From Virgibacillus sp. MSP4-1 (GTDB taxonomy: Bacteria > Bacillota > Bacilli > Bacillales > Alkalibacillaceae): 64,000 nucleotides of DNA. Of this stretch, positions 16,888 through 25,338 are shown piece after piece. Made by a program: the position numbers and the translations under genes. The stretch's first letter is position 1. The number at the start of each line of letters is the position of its first letter. The DNA lies in NCBI RefSeq assembly GCF_010092505.1, contig NZ_CP048021.1:434001-498000 (forward strand). Direction: 5' to 3'. A model generated the notes under the pieces. That model was not told the origin of the DNA, ran no database searches, and worked only from the letters and a program-made list of their open reading frames with translations.

Positions 16888-17403
16888 ATGTTAGGGAAAT
16901 TTTTTAAAAAGAAGAATAAAACTTCAGAAAATGCTGAGGTAAAAGATATTACGATTTTGGCCCCAGTGTCAGGAGAGCGGGTATCGCTTGAAGACGTTCC
17001 GGATCCTGTTTTTTCTCAAAAAATGATGGGAAATGGTGCGGCCATTCAGCCTAAAGAAGGCAAGATTTATGCACCTGTAAATGCAGATGTTATACAGGTA
17101 TTTCCGACAAAGCATGCGATTGGTCTGAAAGCGAGTAATGGTGCAGAAATCCTGATTCATGTCGGCCTTGAAACAGTAGGTCTTGAAGGGGAGGGATTTA
17201 CTGCAAAGGTCAAAGAAGGTGACAAGGTCAATCAAGGGGATCTGTTACTGGAATTTGACATGGATGTCATTAAGGAAAAAGCGAAGGATACTGTAACACC
17301 GGTGATTATTACGAATACAGACGATATGAGCGAAATTGCCGTAGATGATACAGCTAAAGAACTGACGGCAGGGGAACATCCGCTGCTCAGAGTCAGTAAA
17401 TAA
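16888..17403 (+). CDS. Glucose-type PTS EIIA
   Basis: A 171-residue soluble EIIA of the glucose/sucrose (Crr-like) family. The phosphorylated His lies in ILIHVGLET, with the second conserved His in TKHAIGL; EGEGFTAKVKEGDKV is also family-typical. It passes phosphate from HPr to the EIIB domain. Its place 16 bases after sacA suggests it supplies the EIIA activity missing from the EIIBC of this operon, whereas B. subtilis relies on EIIA domains from other permeases. Confidence 0.92.
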   Translation: MLGKFFKKKNKTSENAEVKDITILAPVSGERVSLEDVPDPVFSQKMMGNGAAIQPKEGKIYAPVNADVIQVFPTKHAIGLKASNGAEILIHVGLETVGLEGEGFTAKVKEGDKVNQGDLLLEFDMDVIKEKAKDTVTPVIITNTDDMSEIAVDDTAKELTAGEHPLLRVSK

Positions 17404-17451
17404 CCGCGTACTTGCTGGAGTACAGCAGTGTCAGTTAAGGAGGAGACGCGC

Positions 17452-18321
17452 ATGTTGATTGGCGGCATAGAGGCTGGTGGAACAAAATTTGTATGTGCTG
17501 TCGGCGATGAAAACGGCCATGTAAAAGAGAAAACAACATTTCCTACAGAGGATCCAGATCAGACGCTTGAAGATGTAGAGGAATTTTTTAAACAATATGA
17601 AATCCAGGCGCTCGGTGTCGGTACATTCGGGCCGGTGGATCTGGATGCTAAAAGCAGTACGTATGGGACGATACAGAAGACCCCTAAGATCAATTGGCAG
17701 TACTATCCTTTCTTACAAAAACTGAAGGAAATCTTCTCAGTGCCGATTGCCATGGATACAGATGTCAATGCTGCATGTCTGGGTGAATTCACGTATGGAG
17801 CAGCCCGTAATGCGGATTCCAGTCTGTATATCACGGTAGGAACTGGAATCGGTGCAGGATTGGTGCAGCACGGCCGAGTATTTCAGGGGAAAAATCATTC
17901 AGAAATGGGCCATATTCTCATTCCAAAACATCCGGATGATGATTTTGGAGGGAATTGTCCCAGTCATGGTACTTGTTTTGAGGGACTCGCATCAGGTCCT
18001 GCGATTGAAAAACGCTATGGGAAGAAAGGGCACCTGCTGGCTGAAGAGGCCCATGTTTGGGAGCTTGAAGCTTATTACTTAGCCCAGGCTATTATGAGCT
18101 ACTATGTTATCCTCTCACCGGAGAAAATCATTCTTGGTGGTGGCGTCATGAAGCAGGAAAAATTATATCCAATGGTCCAGGATAAATTTATGGAATTATT
18201 AAATGGTTATTTAGAGGTGGAAAATGTAAAAGATCTGATTGTAGCTCCGGAACTCGATGATGAGCAGGGTGTCATTGGATCTGTTATGTTAGGGCTAAAA
18301 GCTTTGGAGAAGAAGGCATAA
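17452..18321 (+). CDS. scrK: Fructokinase (ROK family)
   Basis: A 289-residue ROK sugar kinase phosphorylating the fructose released from sucrose-6-phosphate to fructose-6-phosphate. It shows the N-terminal phosphate motif GGIEAGGTKFVCAVG, the catalytic-Asp region MDTDVNAACLGE and the ROK zinc signature (GHILIPKHPDD then CPSHGTCFEG). ATG 17452 is chosen because AAGGAGGAG lies 6 bases upstream; an upstream GTG lacks one. Last gene of the sucrose operon, followed by a terminator. Confidence 0.92.
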   Translation: MLIGGIEAGGTKFVCAVGDENGHVKEKTTFPTEDPDQTLEDVEEFFKQYEIQALGVGTFGPVDLDAKSSTYGTIQKTPKINWQYYPFLQKLKEIFSVPIAMDTDVNAACLGEFTYGAARNADSSLYITVGTGIGAGLVQHGRVFQGKNHSEMGHILIPKHPDDDFGGNCPSHGTCFEGLASGPAIEKRYGKKGHLLAEEAHVWELEAYYLAQAIMSYYVILSPEKIILGGGVMKQEKLYPMVQDKFMELLNGYLEVENVKDLIVAPELDDEQGVIGSVMLGLKALEKKA

Positions 18322-18390
18322 GCCGTAGCAACTTTAAGGGAAAGGGCTGTTCCCTCGTGAAATTCGAATTATATATGGACTGAACAGAAG

Positions 18391-18416
18391 CCGCCTGAAA
18401 TTCAGGTGGTTTTTTA
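18391..18416 (+). terminator. Terminator of the sucrose operon
   Basis: CCGCCTGAA pairs with TTCAGGTGG (one G-T pair), followed by six T. Confidence 0.87.
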
Positions 18417-18481
18417 ATTTAATAAACGTGGGTAAACAGGAGCAGGGCCGTAGTTTCACGGCGTATTTTCTCCCTTTGAAG

Positions 18482-18535
18482 TTTATCACGTATTAACTGG
18501 CTGTAATCCCCCGCTGATGAAAGTTTCATTTTATA
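18482..18535 (+). repeat. Dispersed repeat family B, short copy
   Basis: TTTATCACGTATTAACTGGC followed by TGTAA and CCCGCTGATGAAAGTTTCAT. It joins the 5' and 3' ends of the longer copies without their middle. The rest of the 18417-18641 gap shows no gene. Confidence 0.7.
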
Positions 18536-18641
18536 CTAAAGTATAGTTTTTCTTCCCGGTTATGTATGGTACCTTTTTATCATACAAATAGACAGAGCTT
18601 CATGAGTCAGTTATACATCAGGGGGAATGGGGTGGTTGAAG

Positions 18642-18782
18642 ATGAGAAAGGATGAATTGGATAAAGAATGGGTGGCACTAATGCTTGAGGCAAAACAGAT
18701 CGGACTGACCATTGATGAAATCCGGGATTATTTTACAGGCAGAAGGGCAGAGAAAAAGTTAGAAGCGAAGAAAACGGTCTGA
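18642..18782 (+). CDS. SinI-like anti-repressor, small protein
   Basis: A 46-residue protein that begins MRKDELDKEWVALMLEAKQI and continues GLTIDEIRDYF. The pattern L-D-x-E-W-V-x-L-M-x-E-A-x-x-x-G-x-x-x-x-E-I-R-x-(F/Y) is that of the Sin anti-repressor helix pair, which in B. subtilis SinI binds SinR and frees biofilm genes. The ATG follows GGGGTGG at 6 bases. No SinR-like gene is near; the neighbours are a sucrose operon and an ECF sigma pair, and a terminator follows directly. Function is inferred from the motif only. Confidence 0.8.
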   Translation: MRKDELDKEWVALMLEAKQIGLTIDEIRDYFTGRRAEKKLEAKKTV

Positions 18783-18825
18783 GGGAATAAGCACTTATTT
18801 GCTTTTAACATTTATACCTTGAAGG

Positions 18826-18862
18826 CAGGGATTGGCAGGAGCCAATTCCTGTTTATTTTGTT
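18826..18862 (+). terminator. Terminator after the SinI-like gene
   Basis: CAGGGATTGGC (18826-18836) pairs with GCCAATTCCTG (18841-18851), then TTTATTTTG. Confidence 0.82.
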
Positions 18863-19027
18863 TAGGCCAAAAAGTTTCTATGCCGGCACCTCTCTTATTT
18901 TTCATGAAAACACTAATGGTACCAGGAATTTTCTTGAAGGAAAATATATGAATATAAATTCAAAGTGTAATTTTGTCGATAGATGAATCGTCTTATACGT
19001 GAGTATGGCAATTGGGAGGAGAAGACT

Positions 19028-19531
19028 TTGACACATGAGGATACATTGACAACCTGGTTTCAACATTACAGTGATGATGTTTATAACTTTCTGATTTATT
19101 ATGTGGGACACGGGGATGTGGAGGATATGGTTCAGGAAGTATTCATCAAGGCCCTGAATCATATAGATACCTTTAAACACGAGTCCAAGCCGAAAACATG
19201 GCTTTTTAGTATTGCCCGTAATGTGGCGATTGATCATATGCGAAAGAAGAAGAGGGATCGCAATAAGGAATCGAAATTAATCCAGCACAAACAAACCGTA
19301 AATGAGAAGTCCCCAGAAGACATTTATCAGTTAAGTGAAACCAGAAAAGAAGTTTATCAGGCGATGCGATGCCTGAAAAGGAATTATTATGAAGTCCTCC
19401 TGTTGCGCGGTATTCAGGAATTATCTGTAGAAGAGACAGCTGGAGTTTTAGATTGGAGTCAGAACAAAGTAAAAGTGACATTTCACCGTGCAATGAAAGC
19501 CTTAAAGAAGCAATTGGGAGGGGTAACATGA
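19028..19531 (+). CDS. ECF-type RNA polymerase sigma factor
   Basis: A 167-residue extracytoplasmic-function sigma factor. Region 2 is clear (DVEDMVQEVFIKALNHIDTF and KTWLFSIARNVAIDHMRK), as is region 4 with its helix-turn-helix (LSVEETAGVLDWSQNKVKVT). An ATG at 18983 lacks a ribosome site; the TTG at 19028 follows GGGAGGAGAAG and is preferred. The gene overlaps the next by ATGA, the usual sigma/anti-sigma coupling. It looks most like SigX/SigM-type cell-envelope stress factors, but the group is not certain. No clear autoregulatory ECF promoter was found upstream. Confidence 0.9.
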   Translation: MTHEDTLTTWFQHYSDDVYNFLIYYVGHGDVEDMVQEVFIKALNHIDTFKHESKPKTWLFSIARNVAIDHMRKKKRDRNKESKLIQHKQTVNEKSPEDIYQLSETRKEVYQAMRCLKRNYYEVLLLRGIQELSVEETAGVLDWSQNKVKVTFHRAMKALKKQLGGVT

Positions 19532-20271
19532 GAAAAGATAAGCTATGGGATGAATTAAGGTCATTTCCTAAGGATCAGCAGTTAAACGGGGAAGTAAAAC
19601 AGGAAATGCTGCAAAATCTTCAATCTGAAGCTTTACAAAAGAAACGGCAGCGTGTAAAGCCTTCGAAACCGCGTAAGCCTGGGATGGTGTTAAAAAGAGT
19701 ATCCATCAGTTTCTTAAGCCTGGCAGTTTTATTTATTGCAGGAACCTTTTTATTCAGTGAAATTCAAATGAATCAGCAAACGACACCTCAACAGAATGAG
19801 GACGGGAAACAGGATAACATGCAATTGCAGGATGCTGACCAGGGAGAACAGGCAGAGACGCCGGAACCATTGGAAAAAGAGGATGCTATTCGGATCTTAA
19901 GGGAATTTAAATCAACATTTAATGAACTCTATCAACGTAGTGGGGATGATCAAAAAGTGACAGGTATCCAATCCCTTGAAGAAGTGAAAAAAAAGCTGGA
20001 AACCATAATGTCAGCTGAACTTGCTCAATGGTTTACAGATTCCTATTTCCGTGAACAAAATGGAGAAGTGTATGTCGTTGCCATGGATGGACCTACATGG
20101 CTTCAGGAGGATGTCCCTTTTGATCTGGAAGAGCTTAGCAGCACAGAGTATAAGGTGCACCAGGAAAGAGACAACGAGCTATTAGGGCACCGAATCATGA
20201 CCTATGTTCTTGTCTATGATGAAGATCACTGGATTGTTGACCGAATGGAAAGTGAAAATCTGGACCAATAA
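19528..20271 (+). CDS. Probable membrane anti-sigma factor
   Basis: A 247-residue protein with a basic cytosolic N-terminus (about 1-60), one membrane segment (ISFLSLAVLFIAGTFLF, about 62-80), a Gln/Asp-rich spacer and an extracellular domain of about 150 residues. It overlaps the sigma gene by 4 bases (ATGA), so translation is coupled. By position and single-pass layout it should bind the sigma factor until an envelope signal releases it. No zinc-binding ZAS motif (HxxxCxxC) is seen. The extracellular domain is not recognised. Confidence 0.75.
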   Translation: MRKDKLWDELRSFPKDQQLNGEVKQEMLQNLQSEALQKKRQRVKPSKPRKPGMVLKRVSISFLSLAVLFIAGTFLFSEIQMNQQTTPQQNEDGKQDNMQLQDADQGEQAETPEPLEKEDAIRILREFKSTFNELYQRSGDDQKVTGIQSLEEVKKKLETIMSAELAQWFTDSYFREQNGEVYVVAMDGPTWLQEDVPFDLEELSSTEYKVHQERDNELLGHRIMTYVLVYDEDHWIVDRMESENLDQ

Positions 20272-20276
20272 AAAAG

Positions 20277-20318
20277 ACACGAATGACTTTCTCCCGAGAG
20301 GAGCCATTCGTGTTTTTA
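20277..20318 (+). terminator. Terminator of the sigma/anti-sigma operon
   Basis: ACACGAATG pairs with CATTCGTGT, followed by five T; begins directly after the anti-sigma stop. Confidence 0.87.
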
Positions 20319-20370
20319 TCGCGTATTAACTTGCCGTAAATCCTCACTGATAGAAGTTTACTTTGTTTGA
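20317..20370 (+). repeat. Dispersed repeat family B, short copy
   Basis: TATCGCGTATTAACTTGCCG and CCTCACTGATAGAAGTTTAC match the two ends of the family. It lies between the terminator and the convergent guaC. Confidence 0.7.
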
Positions 20371-20385
20371 AGAATTAGCTGTTGC

Positions 20386-21369
20386 TTAGTATATCTTATC
20401 CCCGTTAAAAATAGAATTTTTCACGACGACATAATCAACATGTCGAATGGATTTTAATTCCCTTCCTCCAGCATAGGAGATGGAGGATTGCAGGTCCTGT
20501 TCCATTTCATTCAGCGTATCCTGGAGCGGACCCTTGTAATCGACATACATTTTTTTGCCCTCAACGTTCCTTTTTTCTCCTTTTTGAAATTCGGAAGCAG
20601 AGCCGAAATATTCTTTATAAAGCTTTCCGTCTTTTTCAACGGTTTCTCCAGGTGACTCTTCGTGACCGGCAAAGAGGGAACCAATCATGACCATAGTTGC
20701 ACCAAAACGGATTGATTTGGCGATATCCCCATGTGTCCGGATTCCTCCGTCCGCAATAATAGGCTTGCTTGCCGCCTTTTCACACCATCGTAAAGCGGCC
20801 AGTTGCCAGCCTCCAGTACCAAAACCGGTTTTAATTTTGGTAATACAAACCTTTCCTGGACCAATCCCGACCTTAGTAGCATCGGCGCCGGCATTTTCCA
20901 ATTCTCTGACGGCTTCAGGTGTTCCCACATTTCCGGCAATTACAAAGCTGTCTGGCAAGTGCTTCTTAATGTGCTGGATCATTTCTATAACAGCATTGGA
21001 GTGACCGTGGGCAATATCAATGGTGATAAATTCAGGGATCAAACCTTCAGTAGCTAGTTGTTCAACAAATTGATATTCCTCTTCTTTCACACCGACACTG
21101 ATTGATGCAATCCTGCCATCTGCCTGCATGTCTTTTACAAAATTACGACGGGTTTCAGGTTCGAAGCGATGCATAATATAGAAATAACCGTTTTCGGCTA
21201 AATAACGGGCAATTCTTTCATCAACAATGGTTTGCATATTTGCAGGTACCACTGGAAGTTTAAATGTATATCCCCCAAGTTTTACAGAAGTATCGCATTC
21301 TGTTCGGCTTTTCACGACACATTTTGCCGGAATCAACTGAATATCTTCATAATCGAATACATTTTCCAT
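20386..21369 (-). CDS. guaC: GMP reductase
   Basis: A 327-residue IMPDH/GMPR-type TIM barrel, nearly identical in pattern to B. subtilis GuaC from its first residues ([17 protein letters not shown]). It reduces GMP to IMP with NADPH for purine interconversion. The catalytic Cys lies in [15 protein letters not shown], the phosphate loop in GGIRTHGD and [13 protein letters not shown]. Two in-frame ATGs occur; the second (21367-21369) is 6 bases from AGGGGG and is chosen. Paired PurBoxes upstream suggest PurR control. Confidence 0.96.
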   Translation of the reverse strand: MENVFDYEDIQLIPAKCVVKSRTECDTSVKLGGYTFKLPVVPANMQTIVDERIARYLAENGYFYIMHRFEPETRRNFVKDMQADGRIASISVGVKEEEYQFVEQLATEGLIPEFITIDIAHGHSNAVIEMIQHIKKHLPDSFVIAGNVGTPEAVRELENAGADATKVGIGPGKVCITKIKTGFGTGGWQLAALRWCEKAASKPIIADGGIRTHGDIAKSIRFGATMVMIGSLFAGHEESPGETVEKDGKLYKEYFGSASEFQKGEKRNVEGKKMYVDYKGPLQDTLNEMEQDLQSSISYAGGRELKSIRHVDYVVVKNSIFNGDKIY

Positions 21370-21384
21370 TGTCATCCCCCTAAA

Positions 21385-21439
21385 ATACGAACGAATTGTA
21401 TATATACAAATTATAATGTTCGCCTATATGAATTTACAA
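21385..21439 (-). promoter_or_regulatory. guaC promoter with paired PurBoxes
   Basis: On the minus strand TTGTAA (21434-21439), 18-base spacer, TATAAT (21410-21415). Two CGAAC boxes face each other: GGCGAACATT on the minus strand (about 21414-21423) and ACGAACGAATT on the plus strand (21387-21397), the spaced inverted pair bound by the Bacillus PurR repressor. One box overlaps the promoter spacer. Confidence 0.72.
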
Positions 21440-21555
21440 TAAATTTTAATGGATGTCAAAGTTTTTTGATATCTTTATTGATTTTTAGTCTGAACCTGTT
21501 GTTATAATAGGTTTAATTATTTTCTAACACACATATTTAAAGGGGATAGGTACAT

Positions 21556-22734
21556 ATGAAGCTTTCGGGGAAAATGAATCATTTTCAGACGTCTATTTTT
21601 AATGAACTGGCAGACTATAAAAAAGAAAAGATAAATGACGGCCGCGAAATGATAGATTTGAGTATTGGCAGTCCGGATCTTCCCCCACCTGAATTTGTCA
21701 GGGAGGAGTTAGCCGCAAATGTAAAAGATCCCTCTCAGTACGGTTATACATTGACAGGAACCGATGATTTTCTTCAGGCGGCAGTAGATTACTACAAAGA
21801 GCGGTATGGTGTCTGTCTGGATGCAAAAGAAGAGGCCTTGATGGTTATGGGATCACAGGATGGCCTTGTTCATTTGCCCCTGACCATTACCGATCCTGGT
21901 AATTTGATATTAGTACCTGATCCTGGCTATACAGCTTATGAAACAGGGGTTTCCTTAGCGGAGGCCACTCCCTATAAAATGCCATTGAAAGAGGAAAATC
22001 ATTTTTTGCCTGATTTGGACGCCATCCCTGAGGAAGTCAGGAATAAGGCAAAGCTGATGATTTTGAATTTTCCCGGGAATCCTGTTCCGGCCCTGGCCTC
22101 ACGGGAATTTTTCGAAAAGGTCGTTGAGTTTGCGAAAACCTATCAAATAACGATTCTTCATGACTTTGCTTACTCCGAATTGTATTATGAGGAAAAGCCA
22201 GTCAGCTTTCTGTCTATTGAAGGTGCTAAGGATGTGGGGGTTGAATTCAATTCTTTATCCAAAAGTTTTAATATGGCTGGCTGCCGGATCGGCTATGTGG
22301 TGGGGAATGTCGAAATTATTGAGGCTTTGAGTCGTCTGAAATCTAACCTGGATTATGGGGTTTTTTTGCCCATACAGAAAGCGGCGGTAAAGGCTTTGCG
22401 TAATTCCGCACAGTTCAGTGATGATTTACGAACCATCTATCAGGAGCGTCGTGACCAGTTTGTGAATGGATTGCATCAGGCAGGCTGGAGTGTTGAAAGT
22501 CCGAAAGCATCTATGTTTGTATGGGCCAAGGTCCCACATGGAACAGACTCCAAATCATTTGCCTATCAACTAATGGATGAGGCCGGAATTGTTGTCGTTC
22601 CTGGCCAGGCCTTTGGCGAAAAAGGGGAAGGCTATGTTCGTATTGCACTTACCCAGGATAAAGACACACTACGGCGTGCGGCTGAAAAAGTGAAGGAAAG
22701 CGGCTTATTTTTATCACGTATTAACTGGACGTAA
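21556..22734 (+). CDS. PLP-dependent aminotransferase (class I/II, LL-DAP aminotransferase-like)
   Basis: A 392-residue fold-type I aminotransferase. Visible are the N-terminal substrate motif LSIGSPDLPPP, NFPGNPVPA (Asn/Pro loop), HDFAYSELYYE (PLP-ring Asp and Tyr) and SLSKSFNMAGCRIGY with the PLP lysine; the phosphate Arg follows. Closest family resemblance is to LL-diaminopimelate/aspartate-type aminotransferases, but the amino donor is unknown. A weak promoter (TTGATT at 21478, TATAAT at 21503) precedes it. The last codons, ending in SRINWT and the TAA, fall inside a family B dispersed repeat, so the original C-terminus has probably been replaced. Confidence 0.88.
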   Translation: MKLSGKMNHFQTSIFNELADYKKEKINDGREMIDLSIGSPDLPPPEFVREELAANVKDPSQYGYTLTGTDDFLQAAVDYYKERYGVCLDAKEEALMVMGSQDGLVHLPLTITDPGNLILVPDPGYTAYETGVSLAEATPYKMPLKEENHFLPDLDAIPEEVRNKAKLMILNFPGNPVPALASREFFEKVVEFAKTYQITILHDFAYSELYYEEKPVSFLSIEGAKDVGVEFNSLSKSFNMAGCRIGYVVGNVEIIEALSRLKSNLDYGVFLPIQKAAVKALRNSAQFSDDLRTIYQERRDQFVNGLHQAGWSVESPKASMFVWAKVPHGTDSKSFAYQLMDEAGIVVVPGQAFGEKGEGYVRIALTQDKDTLRRAAEKVKESGLFLSRINWT

Positions 22735-22935
22735 TATCCCTACTTCAAGTTTTGAGGGTAGTCCAACAAGACGGAGTGGGGGATAAACGGCTAGTAAAAA
22801 TCTGATAAGTTCAACTAACCATCATTGGGGAATGGACTAACCCATAAGACTAAGTGGGCAATGATGACCGGTGAATTTCTGAATCATTAGTGAGGGATGG
22901 ATCAAAATCCCCAATATGGAAGTTGAACGCTATTT
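22710..22935 (+). repeat. Dispersed repeat family B, long copy overlapping a gene end
   Basis: Begins TTATCACGTATTAACTGGAC inside the aminotransferase gene and provides its stop codon. It contains the internal GGATAAACGGCTAGTAAA and TTCAACTAACCATCATTGGGG segments of the long form, followed by more diverged sequence to about 22935. Confidence 0.7.
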
Positions 22936-23106
22936 GAGTCAGTCGGCCGTTAAAAAATTTTGTAAGTTAAAAAGAGGTATACGTCTGTTTGTCTTTTCGT
23001 TTTGGTGTAAAATAGAATCATAAAGAGTATTAACGCTAAGAACATAGGAATAGATACATAGAACATCAGGAGTCATAGCAACTGAGGGAAAAAGTAGGTG
23101 ATCAGA
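22936..23106. other. Leader region of modB, no second gene seen
   Basis: No substrate-binding protein gene (modA) is found upstream of the permease, and no molybdenum-cofactor riboswitch was recognised. The stretch is AT-rich with no clear promoter. Confidence 0.4.
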
Positions 23107-23757
23107 ATGTGGTCATGGCATCCGGTCCAGCTGTCTCTTTTTGTGGCAACCATTGCCGCAGCTATAACATTTATCCTCGCCATATGCGCTGCATACGGGA
23201 TGATCCGGAAGAAAAGAAGAGGAAAGGCGCTGGTCGAAACATTATTTTTTATGCCTCTGGTACTGCCGCCGAGTGTCATCGGTTTTCTTCTCCTTATCGT
23301 ATTTGGGAATCAGGGGCCTTTTGGAAAACTTTTGGAATGGCTGGGAAGTGATGGGATTGTATTTACTCCCACAGCCGCTATTGTCGCAGCAGGTGTGGTT
23401 GCTTTTCCATTAATGTACCAATCTTTGAAAACAGGTTTTCAGTCTGTTGATTCCAACATTCTCGGAGCCGCTAAAGTGGACGGGGCTTCGGAATGGACGC
23501 TTTTAACCCATATTATTATCCCAATGTCTTCCAGGTCATTATTAACAGCTCTCATTCTTGGTTTTACCCGTGGATTCGGCGAGTTCGGGGCAACATTAAT
23601 GTTCGCAGGAAATATTCCGGGAAAGACCCAAACCATTCCGACTGCCATTTATTTTGCCATTGAATCGGGCCAAAATCAGCTGGCATGGTCGTATGTCTGG
23701 ATCAGCATAGGGTTTTCGTTCCTGTTACTGCTGCTTGCGAATCGAGTAAAAGCATAA
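23107..23757 (+). CDS. modB: Molybdate ABC transporter permease
   Basis: A 216-residue inner-membrane permease with five or six hydrophobic segments. The cytosolic EAA loop (ILGAAKVDGASEWTLLTHII) and the region GFTRGFGEFGATLMFAGNIP, followed by GKTQTIPTAIY, are typical of ModB. ATG 23107 follows AGGTGATC and is preferred over a GTG at 23098. Neither a binding protein (ModA) nor an ATPase (ModC) is adjacent: a dispersed repeat lies on each side. Partners must be elsewhere or lost. Confidence 0.92.
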   Translation: MWSWHPVQLSLFVATIAAAITFILAICAAYGMIRKKRRGKALVETLFFMPLVLPPSVIGFLLLIVFGNQGPFGKLLEWLGSDGIVFTPTAAIVAAGVVAFPLMYQSLKTGFQSVDSNILGAAKVDGASEWTLLTHIIIPMSSRSLLTALILGFTRGFGEFGATLMFAGNIPGKTQTIPTAIYFAIESGQNQLAWSYVWISIGFSFLLLLLANRVKA

Positions 23758-23804
23758 CCTTGCTAAGTTTTTTCAGCTTTGGTCCAGGAGTTGCAACTGA
23801 CCAA

Positions 23805-23953
23805 AGAAAAGCGGAGGCGAACGTTCAGACCCGACAGCGCAAGTAAAATATCCCGAGAGGCCGTATTTTGCCATGCAGGAGATTCTGACTATGACGTTTG
23901 GGCCTGTGACTGTGAGCCACAGTTGGACAAATGGGCGCTTCTGCCTTTGTTTG
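23805..23953 (+). repeat. Dispersed repeat family A (hairpin element)
   Basis: Begins AGAAAAGCGGAGGCG and ends GGGCGCTTCTGCCTTTGTTT, the two ends being complementary. It matches the copy at 28788-28935 along its length, including CCCGAC, TATCC, GGCC, GGGCCTG and GGACAAA blocks. Related elements are common in Bacillus intergenic regions. Confidence 0.8.
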
Positions 23954-24033
23954 CTTAAGCATATTTTTTCCATTATATCAAAAGATAAAAACGGACTGAA
24001 TCTAGAGTATGGAATGAAAAAGGATGGTAGGCT

Positions 24034-24696
24034 GTGCAAATAAAAATTGAATGGACTTATACAACAGCTAAAGGAACGGAAGTGTTTTTTCAATCAGAGG
24101 AAATGACCGTGGAAAAAGCTGTGCTGGTGGCGGAGGATCTAGAAAAGACAGGCCGGGCCAGACATATACATTTTATCGATCATCAGGAAAGCTCATGGAA
24201 ACTGAAGGAATTAAAGAAGTACATGGAGGGCATTCAGACAGAACCCCACAATGTTACGGTATATTTCGACGGAGGCTTTGATCGGGACTCCAGACATTCA
24301 GGATTGGGCTGTGCTATTTATTATGATCAGAACGGAAAATCTTATCGTTTACGAAAAAATGCTGCAGTAGATGAACTGAAAACAAACAATGAAGCGGAAT
24401 ATGCAGCCCTTCATTTAGCGTTGCAGGAGCTGGAGTTTTTAGGCGTCCATCATTTACCAGTCACATTTGTTGGGGATTCCCAGGTTGTGATCAATCAACT
24501 GAAAGATGAATGGCCCTGCTTTGAAGAGGAGCTATCCAGGTGGATGGACCGGATTGAAGAAAAAACAGACTCCCTCGGAATCCAGCCTGACTATCAGCTC
24601 GTCGGAAGAAAAAAGAACCAGGAGGCAGACCATCTCGCTTCGCAGGCCTTGAAGAATATTGAAATCATGAGCACCATCGAAGTAGATGCTGAATAG
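24034..24696 (+). CDS. RNase H-like protein (YpeP/RVT_3 type)
   Basis: A 220-residue protein whose C-terminal part (about 73-210) is a ribonuclease HI fold with all catalytic acids: VYFDGGFDR, TNNEAEYAAL, FVGDSQVV and QEADHLA. The N-terminal 70 residues form a small separate domain. Such proteins are annotated as reverse-transcriptase-like or RNase HI-like and may cut RNA in RNA-DNA hybrids. Start is GTG at 24034. It sits alone between a family A repeat and a double terminator. Confidence 0.85.
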   Translation: MQIKIEWTYTTAKGTEVFFQSEEMTVEKAVLVAEDLEKTGRARHIHFIDHQESSWKLKELKKYMEGIQTEPHNVTVYFDGGFDRDSRHSGLGCAIYYDQNGKSYRLRKNAAVDELKTNNEAEYAALHLALQELEFLGVHHLPVTFVGDSQVVINQLKDEWPCFEEELSRWMDRIEEKTDSLGIQPDYQLVGRKKNQEADHLASQALKNIEIMSTIEVDAE

Positions 24697-24715
24697 ATTA
24701 TGGGAATCCAGATCA

Positions 24716-24779
24716 AGATTGCTAAAGCTTTGTTTTAGCAATCTTTTACACACTGCTGACATTTGTTAGCAGTGTTTTT
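24716..24779 (+). terminator. Two tandem terminators
   Basis: AGATTGCTAAA with TTTAGCAATCT then TTTT, directly followed by a second hairpin CACTGCT...AGCAGTG then TTTTT. Confidence 0.85.
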
Positions 24780-24789
24780 GGTTTTCTCC

Positions 24790-25130
24790 AATGGATTAAA
24801 TCTTCCCGGGTTGATATCCGCATTGGTAGGGTGGATAAATCCGGTAGATCGGCGGATAGAATCACTAAATCGATTGATAAACCCGTTCAATTGACGGATA
24901 CTTCAGGTGTTGATGGATACCCTGTGGATTTTGACTGATACATTGCCGGAACAGGTGGATAAAATAGAGAAACAGACTTGATTTCCATCCAAATAGATGG
25001 ATTCACCGCCCAAACAAACGGATGGAATTTTCCTGAATGGATATCCGCAGCGAATCGGTGGATAGATCCGCGAAACTGACTGATAAAAGCATCAAATCGA
25101 TGGATACAGCCACGGAACAGACCGATAGTC
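24790..25130 (+). repeat. 21-bp-phased degenerate tandem array 1
   Basis: A loose unit GAYNGATANAN... recurs. GAT(A/T/G) cores start at 24834, 24855, 24876, 24897, 24916, 24937, 24958, 24980, 25000, 25021, 25040, 25061, 25082, 25103 and 25124: steps are 21 in most cases, with a few of 19, 20 and 22. Between cores the sequence is almost free. No open frame runs through it. A second array with the same unit, strand and period lies at 27336-27580. Confidence 0.85.
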
Positions 25131-25338
25131 CACGCCCTATCACTTAAACCGCTTACAAATGAATTCCCCGCCTATACATTTGTGAAAATAAAATATGAAA
25201 ATTCTGAAATTGGTGGTAAAATAATACCAGATATATATCATCTGTGCCGTTGCAGCTACTACATAATGAATGCGGGAATCAGGCAGTCTTTTTAAATACA
25301 GATGGTGTATTTCAATTTCAGTTAGGGGGAATGGAAGG

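Noticed and set aside
19453-19527. Earlier in-frame start of the anti-sigma gene
   Set aside because: It would overlap the sigma gene by about 80 bases without a ribosome site; ATG 19528 has GGGAGGGG and the usual ATGA overlap.
24790-25130. 21-bp repeats as a CRISPR array
   Set aside because: Repeat units are degenerate, no constant repeat alternates with unique spacers, and no cas genes are nearby.
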